A stretch of DNA of 64,000 nucleotides from Cognatundibacterium rivi. Lineage in GTDB: Bacteria; Pseudomonadota; Gammaproteobacteria; Burkholderiales; Burkholderiaceae_D. Each line of letters starts with the position of its first letter. Position 1 is the stretch's first letter. Positions 39,423-48,585 of this stretch are shown one piece after another. The stretch is taken from assembly GCF_018139565.1 (NCBI RefSeq), contig NZ_JAGSPK010000008.1:1-64000 (forward strand), given 5' to 3'. A model generated the notes under the pieces. That model searched no databases. It was given only the letters and a program-made list of their open reading frames with translations, and was not told the DNA's origin. Both the position numbers and the translations under genes were made by a program.

Positions 39423-42038
39423 TCACGGTGCAACGTTAATGAATGTGATTGAAGGATTTGTTGTTAAGCCTGCAGCCATAAGGCTGTCTGGCATCACGAC
39501 AAATCGCCTGGCCTTCAATGCGTCCATTTGATAGCTTTTCTTTGGCGTTCCGTTACTATCGTAGAGCCAGAAATTAAAACCATTCTCTGAATCGGATCTT
39601 CCACAAATAACACGGCCATCATTTAAAGTGTTGACAACATTGGGATACATGTTGTTCGTCGATAAATTGCCAATAACCATCATCGTTTTGGGGTTAACTA
39701 CGGAGCAGTTATTTGTTGCATCGGCCGCTGTATATAGTTTTGAACCATCAATATTGGTTGCAATTTTCGCATCACTAATGCTGCCACGAGTAGTCCCTTC
39801 CGTAAATTTTGTTAGCAACAAATTTCCGAAGAAAAGTGTCGTATAGTCGACATCTATTGAGGTTGTTGTTCCAGGATTGATGCCGATATTCTGGGTAAAC
39901 AAGATCCGCCCATCAGAAGAGGCTTCCATCGCCCCAATCTGGGCAAAAGTCGCACTCAGGCTTTGGTTAATTTTAAAATTAAGGTTTTCGCCTACATATG
40001 CGCGACCATGGCCGAGGACTAACACATTCACGTTATTAGGTCTGATGGCGATCAATGGCAGACTAAGTGAAAATTCCTTGGAATCCCAGCCAGAGTAATA
40101 CCCGTTGTCTGTCTCCAAGCTCTTTTGATAGCGCATCGTCATCAGGTTAAACACGTCAACAAGCTTTTGCGAGGAATTGATTGCATACAAAGTCGTCCCG
40201 TCAGGCGATACCGCCATATTGCTTAAGTTGCCATAAATTGAAGTGAGTGTTGCGACTTTGGTTCCGGTGTAAACATTAAAAACATCAATATCTCTGCCCC
40301 CGTTGTTGGCATAGATATATGGACGAGTTTTATCTGCAACTATATTTCGATAATCTGCTGATAATTTGAGCAAAGAAGGAACTGGCGTATTAGATTTCCA
40401 GGCGCCGACTCTGACCATGACTGGTTCGACTCCGGGTGTTGGCGAAGATATTGTAACGATTGCTTCTTGTAGCCCGTCAGCCATTTTTTCTGGATTAGCA
40501 GTGAGCATCAGCTTGTCGGACGGAGTGCTTCCTGAAGTGGTAACACTCAACCAATTGCTTTCCGTCATTGCTTTCCAGTTCAGGGTTCTTCCAAAATTGT
40601 CGCTGACAGCAATTGTGCGACTCAATGCCTTACCCAGAGGTGTGCTACTGAAGCTGACACCATATTCTGATACAAGTAATTTTCTTTGATCAATATTGAT
40701 ATTTGCGGTTACCGGCAATGTAACAGTGTCGCCGTTAATAGTTGCAGAAATGCTGACGGCAGCAGATATTGTTCCTTTTTGTAAATCAAGAGGGTCGGGC
40801 AGAAGTTTGGCACTTGTTCCACTGGCATTCACTTTACCACCGCTAACTTCGCTTTTTAGCCATGGTGGGAGGACGGTGAATTTCCAAGGCCAAGAGTTAG
40901 TACCTGTATTTAGTTGAAAAGTCAGCGACTGTGGACTCCAATCACGGCCATTGGCGCCACCAAAATTGATATAAGTCTGCGCTGACGTTAGGGACGGTGT
41001 TGTTAACGTGAGCGCTACCGGGACGTTGAAATCCTGCATATTTGGCGCTCGCACCGTAAATTGTGCGGAATATTTTCCAGTAGCAAGATTGCCTATGGAT
41101 GGGTTTGGATATAAAGAAACCGACGATGGTGTCTTGCCGGAAAGTGCGGAAGCAATAAGCCAGTCAGCGGAGCTGGTCGCCGTCCAGTTTGTCACCAGGC
41201 TGTCAAACTCCTGGCGTCGTTCGAAACTGATTACCTGAGGCGGAACGGTTTCACCATTGATAGCATTAAAACTGGGTAGGCCGCTTGTGATTGAAAAGAA
41301 TGCAGGTAAGACATTTAGCACGTAGTTAAGTGGGAAGGTTTGTCCATCTGGCGTTGATATCGTCACTTTCCCGTTGTATGTATTGACTGGCAGTCCTTTT
41401 GCAGAGATGGAAATTTCAAATGAGCCCGGGCCCGTACCTTTGATGTTAGATAGTTCTAGCCAAGGAGCGTCACTACTCGCTGACCAGTCGACAGTATTGG
41501 ATGTAACGTTTGCTTGCACTGTGACCGGTTTAGGTGAGCCATAACGAATCGTGATTTGAGTTGCATCTTTCGTTGAAACAGTCAGCGGAGTCGGTGAAAT
41601 ATTAAACTCATACGGCAAAATCAATGGAGGCACAAACTCACTTGTGCAATTGGTATTTTTGCAGATGTGAACTTCAAAATTCCCGCTGTATTTTCCTGGC
41701 GCCAACTTAGATGACGTTATAAAAGTTACTGAGAACTGCGTGTTACTCAATGCCGTCAGATTAACCGCTCCATTAAGTACTTTGTTGGTATCTGCTACCA
41801 AAACATATATGGCGCTGGCACCCGCAAAGATATTTCTGTCGTTGACGTCTGCCTGTATTGATACAGTTCCGGAAGTCCCGCTCTGAACATTCGCGTTAAG
41901 AACCTTTTGTGAAAAGGTAATTGGTGCGGTAGGCGTTACATTATTCGCCGGTGTCGAAGAGGTGGAACTGCTACTACCGCCACCACCACAACCATTTAAT
42001 AGAAGTAGTGCAAAAGTCAATAAAATCTGCCGTAACAA
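39423..42038 (-). CDS. Large lipoprotein with BACON-like repeats and C-terminal beta-propeller
   Basis: Surface or periplasmic lipoprotein of 871 residues. The start TTG 42038 is chosen because GGAG lies 7 nt upstream and gives a compact signal (LLLLNGC, Cys17). GTG 42080 would add 14 residues without a ribosome-binding site. A Gly/Ser/Thr linker follows, then about five repeats of roughly 100 residues in the BACON/Ig-like style (each with SADWL/APWLE/PPWLK/SNWLS near the middle). The C-terminal 300 residues form a YncE-like propeller (NMAVSPDGTTLYAINSS). Role unknown; carbohydrate or mucin binding is only a family-based guess. Confidence 0.78.
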   Translation of the reverse strand: MLRQILLTFALLLLNGCGGGGSSSSTSSTPANNVTPTAPITFSQKVLNANVQSGTSGTVSIQADVNDRNIFAGASAIYVLVADTNKVLNGAVNLTALSNTQFSVTFITSSKLAPGKYSGNFEVHICKNTNCTSEFVPPLILPYEFNISPTPLTVSTKDATQITIRYGSPKPVTVQANVTSNTVDWSASSDAPWLELSNIKGTGPGSFEISISAKGLPVNTYNGKVTISTPDGQTFPLNYVLNVLPAFFSITSGLPSFNAINGETVPPQVISFERRQEFDSLVTNWTATSSADWLIASALSGKTPSSVSLYPNPSIGNLATGKYSAQFTVRAPNMQDFNVPVALTLTTPSLTSAQTYINFGGANGRDWSPQSLTFQLNTGTNSWPWKFTVLPPWLKSEVSGGKVNASGTSAKLLPDPLDLQKGTISAAVSISATINGDTVTLPVTANINIDQRKLLVSEYGVSFSSTPLGKALSRTIAVSDNFGRTLNWKAMTESNWLSVTTSGSTPSDKLMLTANPEKMADGLQEAIVTISSPTPGVEPVMVRVGAWKSNTPVPSLLKLSADYRNIVADKTRPYIYANNGGRDIDVFNVYTGTKVATLTSIYGNLSNMAVSPDGTTLYAINSSQKLVDVFNLMTMRYQKSLETDNGYYSGWDSKEFSLSLPLIAIRPNNVNVLVLGHGRAYVGENLNFKINQSLSATFAQIGAMEASSDGRILFTQNIGINPGTTTSIDVDYTTLFFGNLLLTKFTEGTTRGSISDAKIATNIDGSKLYTAADATNNCSVVNPKTMMVIGNLSTNNMYPNVVNTLNDGRVICGRSDSENGFNFWLYDSNGTPKKSYQMDALKARRFVVMPDSLMAAGLTTNPSITFINVAP

Positions 42039-42267
42039 AATGTATCTCCAAACAATCAAGTTGTTACAATTATATTTCACTTGATTTGTGAATAATAAAT
42101 ATTTGTCCTGTTTATTGTTTTAAATAAAGTTATGTACATTTTTAATCGAGTCAATTTTATGTAACTCAAAGACTAGAAATGTTTGCGTGCTCGCATGAAT
42201 GAACGAACGTGTGAGCCGATAATACTAGGCGTAGTTGGTCATTCTCAGTTTCAGAAAAAGTTTGAAA

Positions 42268-42858
42268 TTACTCTTTTAAACCTTGCCAGCGCGGTGTCAG
42301 CTCGTGCGGTAGGGCGAACATATCGAGTACGCGGCCGACTGTGTGGTCGACCATTTCCTGTATCGATTGCGGACGGTGGTAGAAACCGGGGAGCGGGGGG
42401 AAGATGATGCCGCCCATTTCAGTCACGGCCGTCATATTGCGCAGATGGGCGAGATTGAACGGTGTTTCCCGCACCATTAATATCAGACGACGGCGTTCTT
42501 TCAGCACGACATCGGCAGCGCGCGTGATCAGATTATCTGACATGCCATGCGCCACCGAGGCCAGTGTTTTCATCGAGCACGGTGCAACCACCATGCCGTC
42601 AGATTGAAACGAGCCGCTGGCAATGCTGGCACCGACATCGCGTACATGATGCACGACATCCGCGAAGGCCTCGACATCCTTGCGCTTCATGTCGAGTTCC
42701 TGATGCAGATTCAAGACTCCGGCTTCAGAAATCAGCAGATGCGTTTCGACGTCCGGGTTTGCCTGTAATACCTGCAGCAAGCGCACACCATACACAGCGC
42801 CGGTCGCGCCGGTGATGGCGATGATCAGACGTTGTTTCGGCGGTGCGCTGGTGCTCAT
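42268..42858 (-). CDS. ubiX: Flavin prenyltransferase UbiX
   Basis: Makes prenylated FMN, the cofactor of UbiD decarboxylases in ubiquinone synthesis and aromatic acid metabolism. It has 196 residues from ATG 42858 (a GTG lies one codon earlier). The N-terminal IAITGATGAVYGVRLL FMN site, VVAPCSMKTLASVAHG, and the VRETPFNLAHLRNM motif are all present. It follows grxD after 11 bp on the same strand. No ubiD is in the window. Confidence 0.95.
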   Translation of the reverse strand: MSTSAPPKQRLIIAITGATGAVYGVRLLQVLQANPDVETHLLISEAGVLNLHQELDMKRKDVEAFADVVHHVRDVGASIASGSFQSDGMVVAPCSMKTLASVAHGMSDNLITRAADVVLKERRRLILMVRETPFNLAHLRNMTAVTEMGGIIFPPLPGFYHRPQSIQEMVDHTVGRVLDMFALPHELTPRWQGLKE

Positions 42859-42869
42859 CACGACGGTGC

Positions 42870-43181
42870 TCAGTCTTTCAACAAGGTTTGCAGTTCGCCG
42901 TTTTCAAACATCTCATTCATGATGTCAGAGCCGCCGATGAATTCGCCTTTGATGTACAGCTGCGGTACGGTTGGCCAGTTAGAAAAATCTTTGATGCCCT
43001 GACGCACTTCCGGGTCTTCCAGCACATTCACAGTCACCAGATTCTGCACGCCGCAGGCTTTCAATACCTGCACCGCACGACCGGAAAATCCGCATTGCGG
43101 GAATTGGGCAGTCCCTTTCATGAACAACACGACAGGGTTTTGGGTAACGGTTTCTTTGATCCAGCTTTGAACGTCGCTCAT
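42870..43181 (-). CDS. grxD: Monothiol glutaredoxin (Grx4/GrxD)
   Basis: Carries [2Fe-2S] clusters and usually partners BolA-type proteins such as the IbaG encoded in this window. It has 103 residues. The active site is CGFS (30-33), not the dithiol [13 protein letters not shown] and the [16 protein letters not shown]-type segment ([14 protein letters not shown]) are typical. An AAGGA ribosome-binding site precedes ATG 43181. Repeat copy 4 lies 107 bp upstream. Confidence 0.96.
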   Translation of the reverse strand: MSDVQSWIKETVTQNPVVLFMKGTAQFPQCGFSGRAVQVLKACGVQNLVTVNVLEDPEVRQGIKDFSNWPTVPQLYIKGEFIGGSDIMNEMFENGELQTLLKD

Positions 43182-43287
43182 GGCTTTTCCTTGGTTAATA
43201 ATGTGCCGCCATTATAAAGGAAACTCCGGCAGCGCTCCCGCGCGCCAACAGCGTGACTGCAGGCGCTGTTTTGTACTAGAGGAATAA

Positions 43288-43371
43288 ATATACTCCCCCG
43301 GAGTATATGTTTAACACCCAATGAATATAAGGAGATTAGTATGTTTTTGTAAAAATATGGGGGGAGTATAT
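43288..43371 (-). repeat. Dispersed GGGAGTAT repeat, copy 4 (upstream of grxD)
   Basis: A perfect 9-bp palindrome, ATATACTCC and GGAGTATAT (43288-43296, 43300-43308), is followed by AACACCC (43313-43319) and, 63 bp on, by GGGGGGAGTATAT (43359-43371). On the minus strand it reads GGGTGTTAAACATATACT into the palindrome, almost identical to copy 5. The distal box is inverted compared with the other copies. Confidence 0.78.
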
Positions 43372-43455
43372 GGTTTTAACCGGGATTGACCTAACTCAAG
43401 GATTTCTAATCCGGCTCGCACAATACCGACTGAGCGGGGGGCGTTTGAAGCGGCG

Positions 43456-43959
43456 CTAAGACCCCGCGCCGACAGAACCAACGCCAGCGCTGTGCAGTAA
43501 TAATACTTTTCCGTTGCGACGGACCAGCGTATCCGTGCTGCGCGAGCGTATGTGCATGAGTGTTCCGGCAACGTCCAGCGAACTGCTGACATCCACCGTG
43601 GCAGTTTTGCCATCCGGCGACAGCGCGATGCTGTGTATCGTGTATTGAGAATCCAGTTGCAGCATGCCGCCCATCTTCTCGCCCAGCTTTTCCCAGGTCG
43701 CATACAAGTCATGATAGGCGTCGCAGGCTTGCTGCTTGTTCTGGTTCACCGTTTGTGTGTTTCCGGCTGTGTTGACGCTGCCGGTAGAGTGAAAATCCGG
43801 CGCCAGCAGCGCGCATATCGCCTCAGGCTGACGCTGTAACGTCGCGATTTCAAGATCGCGATAAAAACCGTTGACATGTCCGTCCGACAGCTTGCGCCCA
43901 CCGATGAAATACCACCAGCCGCCAGCCACAATCAGCACAAGGAATAATACTTTTTTCAT
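43456..43959 (-). CDS. Small exported NTF2-like protein of unknown function
   Basis: A protein of 167 residues with an N-terminal membrane anchor or signal (MKKVLFLVLIVAGGWWYFIGG). The rest looks like a single cystatin/NTF2-like alpha+beta domain (FYRDLEIATLQRQPEAICALL, ending in strands such as TATVDVSSSLDV and STDTLVRRNGK), similar in style to SnoaL/DUF4440 proteins. I do not recognise a named family. It stands between grxD and the HEPN-type gene without operon partners. Confidence 0.65.
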   Translation of the reverse strand: MKKVLFLVLIVAGGWWYFIGGRKLSDGHVNGFYRDLEIATLQRQPEAICALLAPDFHSTGSVNTAGNTQTVNQNKQQACDAYHDLYATWEKLGEKMGGMLQLDSQYTIHSIALSPDGKTATVDVSSSLDVAGTLMHIRSRSTDTLVRRNGKVLLLHSAGVGSVGAGS

Positions 43960-44236
43960 TTATGTATGCATCCGGAAATCAGGGTTATAACGCCAACTTC
44001 CGTGGATGGGGCAGCGGCGATGAGCAAGATGGTGCGCCACAACGACGACTCGCTGCACGGATATGTTAAATGCATTCGCAAGGTGCGCTGACAGAAAAAA
44101 TGGTGCATGAAACGTACTCTGCGTTTGCATTAAAATGCTCTAGTATCTTTTGCTGTTGCCGTTAGAAGTCGCAGAAACATAACGCCAGAGCTAGTCGAGA
44201 ACGATGCTGGCCATGATTGCACGATTAAGTGATCAG

Positions 44237-45601
44237 TTAGACGGTTTCGTCAGTAAGGGTGGCTGCAACGAACTCGTTTACGGACTTGGATTCATCCAGT
44301 TTATCTTTAATGAGTGTTGCTGCCGCCATTTCGTTCGCGGTGGTGAACTCGATGGCTTTCGACCTCAAGGTAGGAACGTTTGCAAATTTGGCGCTGACCT
44401 CGGCCTTTGCTGACCAAGCCCCAGAGTTCGCGGCTCTTATCATTGCGACGATCAGTTGCAATGACTGCTCGCTAGTGAGTATTTCCCCGAGAGCACCATC
44501 TAGCGCCTCAACAGAGTTTGAGAAAGAGTTGGCCGTAGCGAAGTCGGAAGATCCAGCCTTCGAGATAAGTATCGGCAGGTAGATGGGGAGGAGGCTTGGT
44601 TTGTCCTTGACGAGTTTTACAACAAACTCAGAGTGGGCTCTTTTCTTAAATAGTGCTTCGACTTCTGGCTTGAACATTTCCAGGAATTCAGACTCTGAAA
44701 TGGCCTCCGCAAGAGATATGAGCGCGGATGTTGGATGAATCAAATTTGTTTCACTGAGAGTACTTGTAATCTCAGATATCTTTTTTGCCAGAATTGCTCG
44801 TACGCGTTCGACGGGAGTACCGCTCAGGCCAGAAATTAACTTTCCATTGGCTGATAGTGCTTGAATGATCACGTCCTCGTAATCGGAGTTATCTGCCTTT
44901 GATGCAATCAACTTGGTTTGCAGTGCGACATTAGCTGGTAGCTTGTCGAGCTTAGATAGACCGATCAAAAAATAGCTCGAATTTTTCTTTATTGAACCAT
45001 CAGGTGATGTGATTGCTGCAGCCATTTTTGTCACGAGCTGAGGCATCGCTTCATCATGAAGGTTAGTCAGCTCGTCTCTGACTACATTTCTGATATCTAC
45101 GATAGACGTGCTTGGAAAGAAATTGCTGTTCTTTAACCTTGTTACGAGTTCATCGACCAACTGAGTGGTGGAGAGTATGGGTTTTGAAAGAAAACGATCA
45201 ATGGTTTCGAAGAAGACAAATCTTGCTTCCTCAGGTGATGGCTTGTGACCTGATGGGTGCGCAGACTTGTTACGTAGGGTTCGGAGGGTTGTTAGAAATG
45301 ATGAGTCGAGACCGGAAATAAAACTTTTGGATGTTAGTTGATCTATAAGGTAGCTTTCGTAAACATCTTGGTCAGATTTCTTCTTTGTGGCTTCGGTAAA
45401 TATTGACTTCGCTGCCGTATTTACGTTTCCCAACTCATCCAGTTTTGCAAGTAAGTCGTCGAATAAAGCGATATAACTAAGAACTAAGGTACCACGGTAG
45501 GCTCCGGCCATATAACAACCCATTGCTTCACGCATGTAGTCGCGGATGTCGGTTCCAGGAATCCTGGATAGTATCTCTTCCATATCAGTAAGATGTGCCA
45601 A
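44237..45601 (-). CDS. HEPN-domain protein with Rx4H motif, function unknown
   Basis: A cytoplasmic protein of 454 residues, no signal peptide or membrane segment. Residues 20-60 (DYMREAMGCYMAGAYRGTLV) look like the first helices of HEPN domains of the abortive-infection/DUF4145 type. R110-NKSA-H115 fits the Rx4-6H motif that marks HEPN RNases. Residues 165-454 are mostly helical and not recognised. Genes on both sides are unrelated and separated by 250-360 bp, so it is a single-gene unit with no visible antitoxin. It could be a defence RNase or a non-catalytic HEPN protein. The family guess is moderate; the function is inference. Confidence 0.6.
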   Translation of the reverse strand: MAHLTDMEEILSRIPGTDIRDYMREAMGCYMAGAYRGTLVLSYIALFDDLLAKLDELGNVNTAAKSIFTEATKKKSDQDVYESYLIDQLTSKSFISGLDSSFLTTLRTLRNKSAHPSGHKPSPEEARFVFFETIDRFLSKPILSTTQLVDELVTRLKNSNFFPSTSIVDIRNVVRDELTNLHDEAMPQLVTKMAAAITSPDGSIKKNSSYFLIGLSKLDKLPANVALQTKLIASKADNSDYEDVIIQALSANGKLISGLSGTPVERVRAILAKKISEITSTLSETNLIHPTSALISLAEAISESEFLEMFKPEVEALFKKRAHSEFVVKLVKDKPSLLPIYLPILISKAGSSDFATANSFSNSVEALDGALGEILTSEQSLQLIVAMIRAANSGAWSAKAEVSAKFANVPTLRSKAIEFTTANEMAAATLIKDKLDESKSVNEFVAATLTDETV

Positions 45602-45964
45602 TGTGATTTCTTTCGTTGTAGGTTTAAACGGTCTGACTTCTATTTAATTTGCAAAAATGTAGCTTAACTTGTAATGTTAAAAAGACAATTTTATTCAAAT
45701 GCCTTGAAAACCTCATGGAGTCTTGTTGTATCTGGTTCTGCTGAACGTAAAATGAGTTTAACCAAACAGACACAAACATCACTTCCTCGACATCATCAAA
45801 ACCGCGTTGATTGAATCAGGTGCAGGAAGGTTTGCGTTATAAGTTCAGGCAGTCACGATTCAGCGATGTGTAATCGCACACAGCATGGCGCAAAAAAACA
45901 CCCCGGTAAAAACCGGGGCGCTTAATTATTTTACTTCGGTGTTTTTTTCGCAGAATTGTTAATC
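45602..45964. other. Intergenic region between the HEPN gene and tex
   Basis: The region of 363 bp holds the promoter of the minus-strand HEPN gene and, near 45.9 kb, the terminator of tex. Nothing else is evident; it is AT-rich next to the HEPN gene. Confidence 0.45.
45892..45918 (-). terminator. Intrinsic terminator after tex
   Basis: On the minus strand CCCCGGT pairs with ACCGGGG around a 4-nt loop and is followed by TG and seven T. Confidence 0.88.
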
Positions 45965-48316
45965 TCAACCACGTAATTTCGCAAACGCTGCTGCCATCGC
46001 GTTGCCTGCGGGGGCGGCTTCTTGTTTGCGTTGTTGCTGGTGCTGGTTCAGGCGTTTGGCGTCGTTGCGGTCGCCGCGTTGTTCCGGTTTGCTGCCGGGT
46101 TGCGGTGCGCTGTCGGTGAGGCGCATGGTGAGGGCGATGCGCTGGCGTTTGACGTCAACTTCCATCACTTTGACTTTCACCACCTGACCGGCTTTGACGA
46201 CGGTGTGCGGGTCTTTGACAAAGGTGTTCGACAGTGCGGAAATGTGTACCAGGCCATCCTGATGCACGCCGATATCGACAAACGCGCCGAACGCGGCGAC
46301 GTTGGTGACGACGCCTTCTAGAATCATATCGGGCTGCAAATCTTTGATGTCTTCCACGCCGTCTTTAAAGGTGGCGGTGGTGAATTCAGGGCGCGGATCG
46401 CGGCCCGGTTTTTCCAGCTCTTTGATGATGTCGGTGATGGTCGGCACACCGAATTTTTCATCGGCGTATTTGGCCGCGTTCAGCGATTTCAATAGCCCGC
46501 TGTCGCCGATGACGCCTTTTACATCTTTCTTGATATCGGCCAGAATTTTTTCGACCAGCGGATACGATTCCGGGTGAACTGCGGATGCATCGAGTGGATT
46601 GCTGCCATTCATCACGCGCAAAAATCCGGCGGCTTGTTCAAATGTTTTGTCACCGAGGCGCGGTACTGCGCGCAGATCGGCGCGTGAACTGAACATGCCT
46701 TTGGCATCGCGGAAATTAACGATGCTTTGCGCGACGCTGGCCGATAAGCCGGACACCCGCGCCAGCAAAGGCGCAGAGGCGGTATTCACATCAACACCAA
46801 CCGCATTCACGCAGTCTTCGACCACCGCATCGAGCGAGCGTGCCAGCTGGGTCTGGCTGACATCATGCTGATACTGACCAACGCCGATGGATTTTGGATC
46901 GATCTTCACCAGCTCGGCCAGCGGGTCTTGCAGACGACGTGCAATCGAGACCGCACCACGGATGGACACATCCAGATCCGGCAATTCTTTCGAGGCGAAT
47001 TCTGAAGCGGAATACACCGATGCACCGGCTTCAGAGACGACGATTTTGGTCAGCTTGAGTTCTGGTTTGAGTTTGATTAAATCCTGCGCCAGTTTGTCGG
47101 TTTCGCGTGAGGCGGTGCCGTTACCAATCGAAATTAATGACACCTGATATTTTTCTGCGAGTTTCGCCAGCGTATGCAGCGAACCATCCCAGTCGTTACG
47201 CGGCTGATGCGGGTAAATCGTCGCGTGTTCCATTACCTTGCCGGTCGCATCGACAATCGCGACTTTCACGCCGGTACGCAAGCCAGGATCGAGGCCCATC
47301 GTGGCCCGTGGCCCGGCTGGTGCTGCCAGCAATAAATCTTTGAGGTTGCGTGCAAACACGTTGATGGCTTCGATTTCTGCACTCTCGCGCAGCTTGCCCA
47401 TCAGCTCGGTTTCCAGATGCATGAAGACTTTGACGCGCCATGCCCAGCGCACGGTATCGGCCAGCCATTTATCGGCTGGGCGATCTTTTTGGCTGACGCC
47501 GAAACGTGCGGCAATGCGGCTTTCACATGGGTTCAGCGGCGCATCCCATTTTGGTTTTTCTTCTTCGCTGTCGAGCCGCAAAGTGACGGTCAGCATTTCT
47601 TCGCGGCGACCACGGAACAAGGCCAGTGCGCGGTGCGATGGAATGGTGCCCAGGGTTTCTGAGTAATCGAAATAATCGGCAAATTTTTCGCCGGCATCTT
47701 CTTTGCCTGCCACGACTTTGGATTCGACGATGCCGTGGTCGTTCAGATATTCGCGCAGCGCTTGCAACAGGCTCGCATCTTCGGCAAAGCGTTCCATCAG
47801 AATCTGACGTGCGCCATCGAGTGCCGCTTTGGTGTCAGGCACGCCTGGGTTGTCGCCGTTGTCGGTGCTGAACGCGGGTTTCAGATAATTGGCGGCTTCG
47901 GTTTCTGGCGTCAGCATCGGGTCGGCCAGCAAGGCATCGGCCAGCGGCAGCAAACCTGCTTCGACGGCGATCTGCGCTTTGGTGCGGCGTTTCGGTTTAT
48001 ACGGCAGATATAAATCTTCGAGCCGGGTTTTGTCTTCGGCGTGGGTAATCGCATCAAGCAAGGCCGGCGTCATCTTGCCTTGTTCATCAATCGAGGCGAT
48101 GATCGCGGCGCGGCGGTCTTCGAGTTCACGCAGATAACGCAGACGTTCTTCGAGCAGACGCAATTGCGTATCATCGAGGCCGCCGGTAACTTCTTTACGG
48201 TAACGGGCGATAAACGGTACGGTCGCGCCTTCATCCAGCAAGGCAACAGCAGCCGCTACCTGTATCGGTTTGGCGGCGAGTTCTACGGCGAGTCTTTGTT
48301 CAATCGAAGGCAGCAT
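45965..48316 (-). CDS. tex: RNA-binding transcription accessory protein Tex
   Basis: Conserved nucleic-acid-binding protein linked to transcription and virulence-gene expression. It has 783 residues. The Tex N-terminal domain ([16 protein letters not shown]) is followed by a YqgF/RNase H-like domain ([18 protein letters not shown]), helix-hairpin-helix motifs, and a C-terminal S1 RNA-binding domain ([26 protein letters not shown]). A basic Gln-rich tail ends the protein. Single gene with its own terminator. Confidence 0.96.
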   Translation of the reverse strand: MLPSIEQRLAVELAAKPIQVAAAVALLDEGATVPFIARYRKEVTGGLDDTQLRLLEERLRYLRELEDRRAAIIASIDEQGKMTPALLDAITHAEDKTRLEDLYLPYKPKRRTKAQIAVEAGLLPLADALLADPMLTPETEAANYLKPAFSTDNGDNPGVPDTKAALDGARQILMERFAEDASLLQALREYLNDHGIVESKVVAGKEDAGEKFADYFDYSETLGTIPSHRALALFRGRREEMLTVTLRLDSEEEKPKWDAPLNPCESRIAARFGVSQKDRPADKWLADTVRWAWRVKVFMHLETELMGKLRESAEIEAINVFARNLKDLLLAAPAGPRATMGLDPGLRTGVKVAIVDATGKVMEHATIYPHQPRNDWDGSLHTLAKLAEKYQVSLISIGNGTASRETDKLAQDLIKLKPELKLTKIVVSEAGASVYSASEFASKELPDLDVSIRGAVSIARRLQDPLAELVKIDPKSIGVGQYQHDVSQTQLARSLDAVVEDCVNAVGVDVNTASAPLLARVSGLSASVAQSIVNFRDAKGMFSSRADLRAVPRLGDKTFEQAAGFLRVMNGSNPLDASAVHPESYPLVEKILADIKKDVKGVIGDSGLLKSLNAAKYADEKFGVPTITDIIKELEKPGRDPRPEFTTATFKDGVEDIKDLQPDMILEGVVTNVAAFGAFVDIGVHQDGLVHISALSNTFVKDPHTVVKAGQVVKVKVMEVDVKRQRIALTMRLTDSAPQPGSKPEQRGDRNDAKRLNQHQQQRKQEAAPAGNAMAAAFAKLRG

Positions 48317-48506
48317 AAATCCAGAATCCAGACATTAAAAAAGCAATGAAGGCGCAGATGATACGCAATTTGCAGCGTTGCGCCAGTCTTGACAGTCTTT
48401 CTGACTGCGGTTAATAGTCGGCCGGGTGGCGCGGTGTAATGACGGCGATCTGTAGAAAATACAGGCCTGCAGCGGTGCAGAAATCCCGCTCAAAAAAGGA
48501 AAAAAT

Positions 48507-48580
48507 GGGGAGTATGTGGCGATTTACGCTTATTCTCTCAATGAAATAAAGGGTGTTTACATATACTGGGGGGAGTATTT
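48507..48580 (+). repeat. Dispersed GGGAGTAT repeat, copy 5 (upstream of the alpha/beta hydrolase)
   Basis: GGGGAGTAT (48507-48515), ACGCTTATTCTC (48526-48537), GGGTGTTTAC (48551-48560) and ATACTGGGGGGAGTAT (48563-48578). The boxes are 63 bp apart. The end of the repeat lies 5 bp before the hydrolase ATG, and its G-run doubles as the ribosome-binding site. Confidence 0.8.
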
Positions 48581-48585
48581 TTAGG

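Noticed and set aside
39188-39439. Plus-strand open frame of 83 codons starting with TTG
   Set aside because: No ribosome-binding site, no recognised domain, starts from a weak codon, overlaps the end of the BACON lipoprotein gene and runs through the inverted-repeat cluster.
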